From positions 31,298 to 95,297 of the forward strand of contig JANQJW010000004.1 of the NCBI GenBank assembly GCA_028281445.1: a DNA stretch of 64,000 nucleotides, read 5' to 3'. This DNA comes from Planctomycetota bacterium. GTDB taxonomy: Bacteria; Planctomycetota; PLA2; JAEUHO01. Positions within the stretch are counted from its first letter, which is position 1. Every line of letters starts with the position of its first letter. The notes under the pieces are model-generated. The model made no database searches and was not told where the DNA came from. It saw only the letters and a program-made list of their open reading frames with translations. The translations under genes were made by a program, and so were the position numbers. Of the stretch, positions 63,426 through 64,000 are shown in pieces.

Positions 63426-63902
63426 CTATGGGTCGAGGCTGACGACCTCGGACTGTGCCACCTCGATGTGGAGAGTGGAATCGGCCTCCGTGAACAGCAC
63501 CAAGTTCCCAGTACCGTCAGAGCGTGCAGAGGGCACGAGCAGGCCACCGCTGCCGAGCCATGCGACAGCATGTCCAACCCGCTGACAGCTACCGAAGTCA
63601 AGGTCAGTCACGTCAGACATCGACAGTCCTACACGCGCCAGGACTTCAGGAGCTCGAAGGTCGACAACTCGCTCAGCTTCGACCTCGAACGAGGAGATCG
63701 TGAGAGCCGCCTGAATCTTGAACTGTTCCAAGTCGAAGCGGTGGCGCGCCTCCGCCAGTAACACCTCTCGACTTAGGGATGTGTATATGGCAGGGGTCCC
63801 CTTGGGATTCCAGCGAGCTCCGCGGTAGTTGGCCTTGAGCGGCGGCTGACTGCCCAGAGTGAATCGGAAAACGGTTTGAGCTTCCCCCGTGTCGGTGGAC
63901 AC
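63426..63902 (-). CDS. RES-domain (NAD+-phosphorylase toxin-like) protein, 5' end from IS tip
   Basis: 158 residues as it reads now. The RES signature is RGARWNPKGTPAIYTSLSREVLLAEARHRF near the start and LLVPSARSDGTGNLVLF near the end. RES proteins of type II toxin-antitoxin modules degrade NAD+. The first nine codons, from GTG 63902, come from the adjacent IS tip, so the natural N-terminus was lost and replaced. The usual antitoxin gene (Xre/DUF2384 type) is not seen; it may lie beyond the IS or be gone. Function after the insertion is uncertain. Confidence 0.6.
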   Translation of the reverse strand: MSTDTGEAQTVFRFTLGSQPPLKANYRGARWNPKGTPAIYTSLSREVLLAEARHRFDLEQFKIQAALTISSFEVEAERVVDLRAPEVLARVGLSMSDVTDLDFGSCQRVGHAVAWLGSGGLLVPSARSDGTGNLVLFTEADSTLHIEVAQSEVVSLDP

Positions 63903-64000
63903 TGAGCTTCCCCCGTGTCGGTGGACACCTCACTAAGCTGCGTCAGCCGCTTCTTGGTTGTGGTTTCTCTCGTACTCCGCTGGGCACACTTGGCCCAGCG
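63878..64000 (-). mobile_element. right end of an IS3-family insertion sequence
   Basis: A 26-bp tip that starts TGAGCTTCCCC-like and contains CGTGTCGGTGGACAC is present twice in tandem (63878-63903 and 63904-63929). Inside it the transposase C-terminus is coded on the minus strand. The element continues past the window edge, so its other end and any target duplication cannot be seen. Confidence 0.75.
63933..64000 (-). CDS. IS3-family transposase OrfB, C-terminal fragment
   Basis: 22 codons are visible, ending at TAG 63935-63933: the residues LGQVCPAEYERNHNQEAADAA match the C-terminus of IS3-type OrfB transposases (typical HSALGYLSPAEYE). The rest of the gene lies beyond position 64000. The catalytic DDE residues are outside the window. 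Confidence 0.7.
   Translation of the reverse strand, partial: LGQVCPAEYERNHNQEAADAA

Overview
The window is about 64 kb of high-GC (roughly two thirds G+C) bacterial chromosome around the replication-initiation genes. KdsC, an LptC/LptA-like protein and TatA point to a Gram-negative envelope. A full bacillithiol operon (bshC-bshB-bshA), a Ser/Thr kinase with a DWG motif, carboxypeptidase-regulatory-repeat proteins and many TTG/GTG starts fit an uncultured planctomycete-like lineage. That assignment is an inference; no 16S gene is present.

Layout: 1-1281 (-) holds an unusual in-frame ScpA-Fmt fusion running off the left edge. 1480-5702 (+) is an envelope cluster: kdsC, a 1,098-residue LptC/LptA-like protein, tatA. 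5777-12327 (-) carries a GspE-N-domain protein, gyrB, a DciA-like gene, dnaN and dnaA. recF is absent, and the dnaA-dnaN gap is the best oriC candidate. 12656-13810 is a cysteine desulfurase. 13957-21794 (+) is a metabolic run: glutamine amidotransferase, pyrF, a methyltransferase, bshC-bshB-bshA, a sigma-70 factor and hemW, mostly overlapping or tightly spaced. 21916-25151 (-) has two unrecognised proteins, a phosphoesterase and a membrane protein. parB follows, without parA, preceded by two copies of a perfect 14-bp palindrome. 26360-29695 (-) carries a degenerate cyclophilin-like membrane protein, an acyl-CoA dehydrogenase that probably starts at CTG, and a DUF2203 gene behind an attenuator-like leader. 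30239-39451 has a formylglycine-enzyme-like protein, a UbiA prenyltransferase, an FHA/glutaminase-like protein with two membrane proteins, a J-domain protein, rpmH and a Tat-exported aldo/keto reductase. 39452-44974 (-) has a large HEAT/TPR protein, nnrD and an asparaginase. 45039-52633 (+) has a DUF151 nuclease, a thioredoxin-like selenoprotein (UxxC, with SECIS-like hairpin), a 1,231-residue repeat protein and a transmembrane kinase. 52641-59170 is a mixed set of small genes, including a GNAT acetyltransferase broken by an amber codon at its catalytic tyrosine.

The right end (59242-64000) looks like an accessory island. It starts at tRNA-Ser(TGA) and holds a MerR regulator with its own operator, an unknown 135-residue protein and a 907-residue fusion of a SAMHD1/dGTPase-type HD domain to a phosphoribosyltransferase-like domain. 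It ends with a RES-domain toxin-like gene whose 5' end was rewritten by an IS3-family insertion at the window edge. The two most notable items are the selenoprotein at 45503-46399 and the MerR/small protein/HD-PRTase operon at 59505-63148, a candidate nucleotide-directed defence or stress system.
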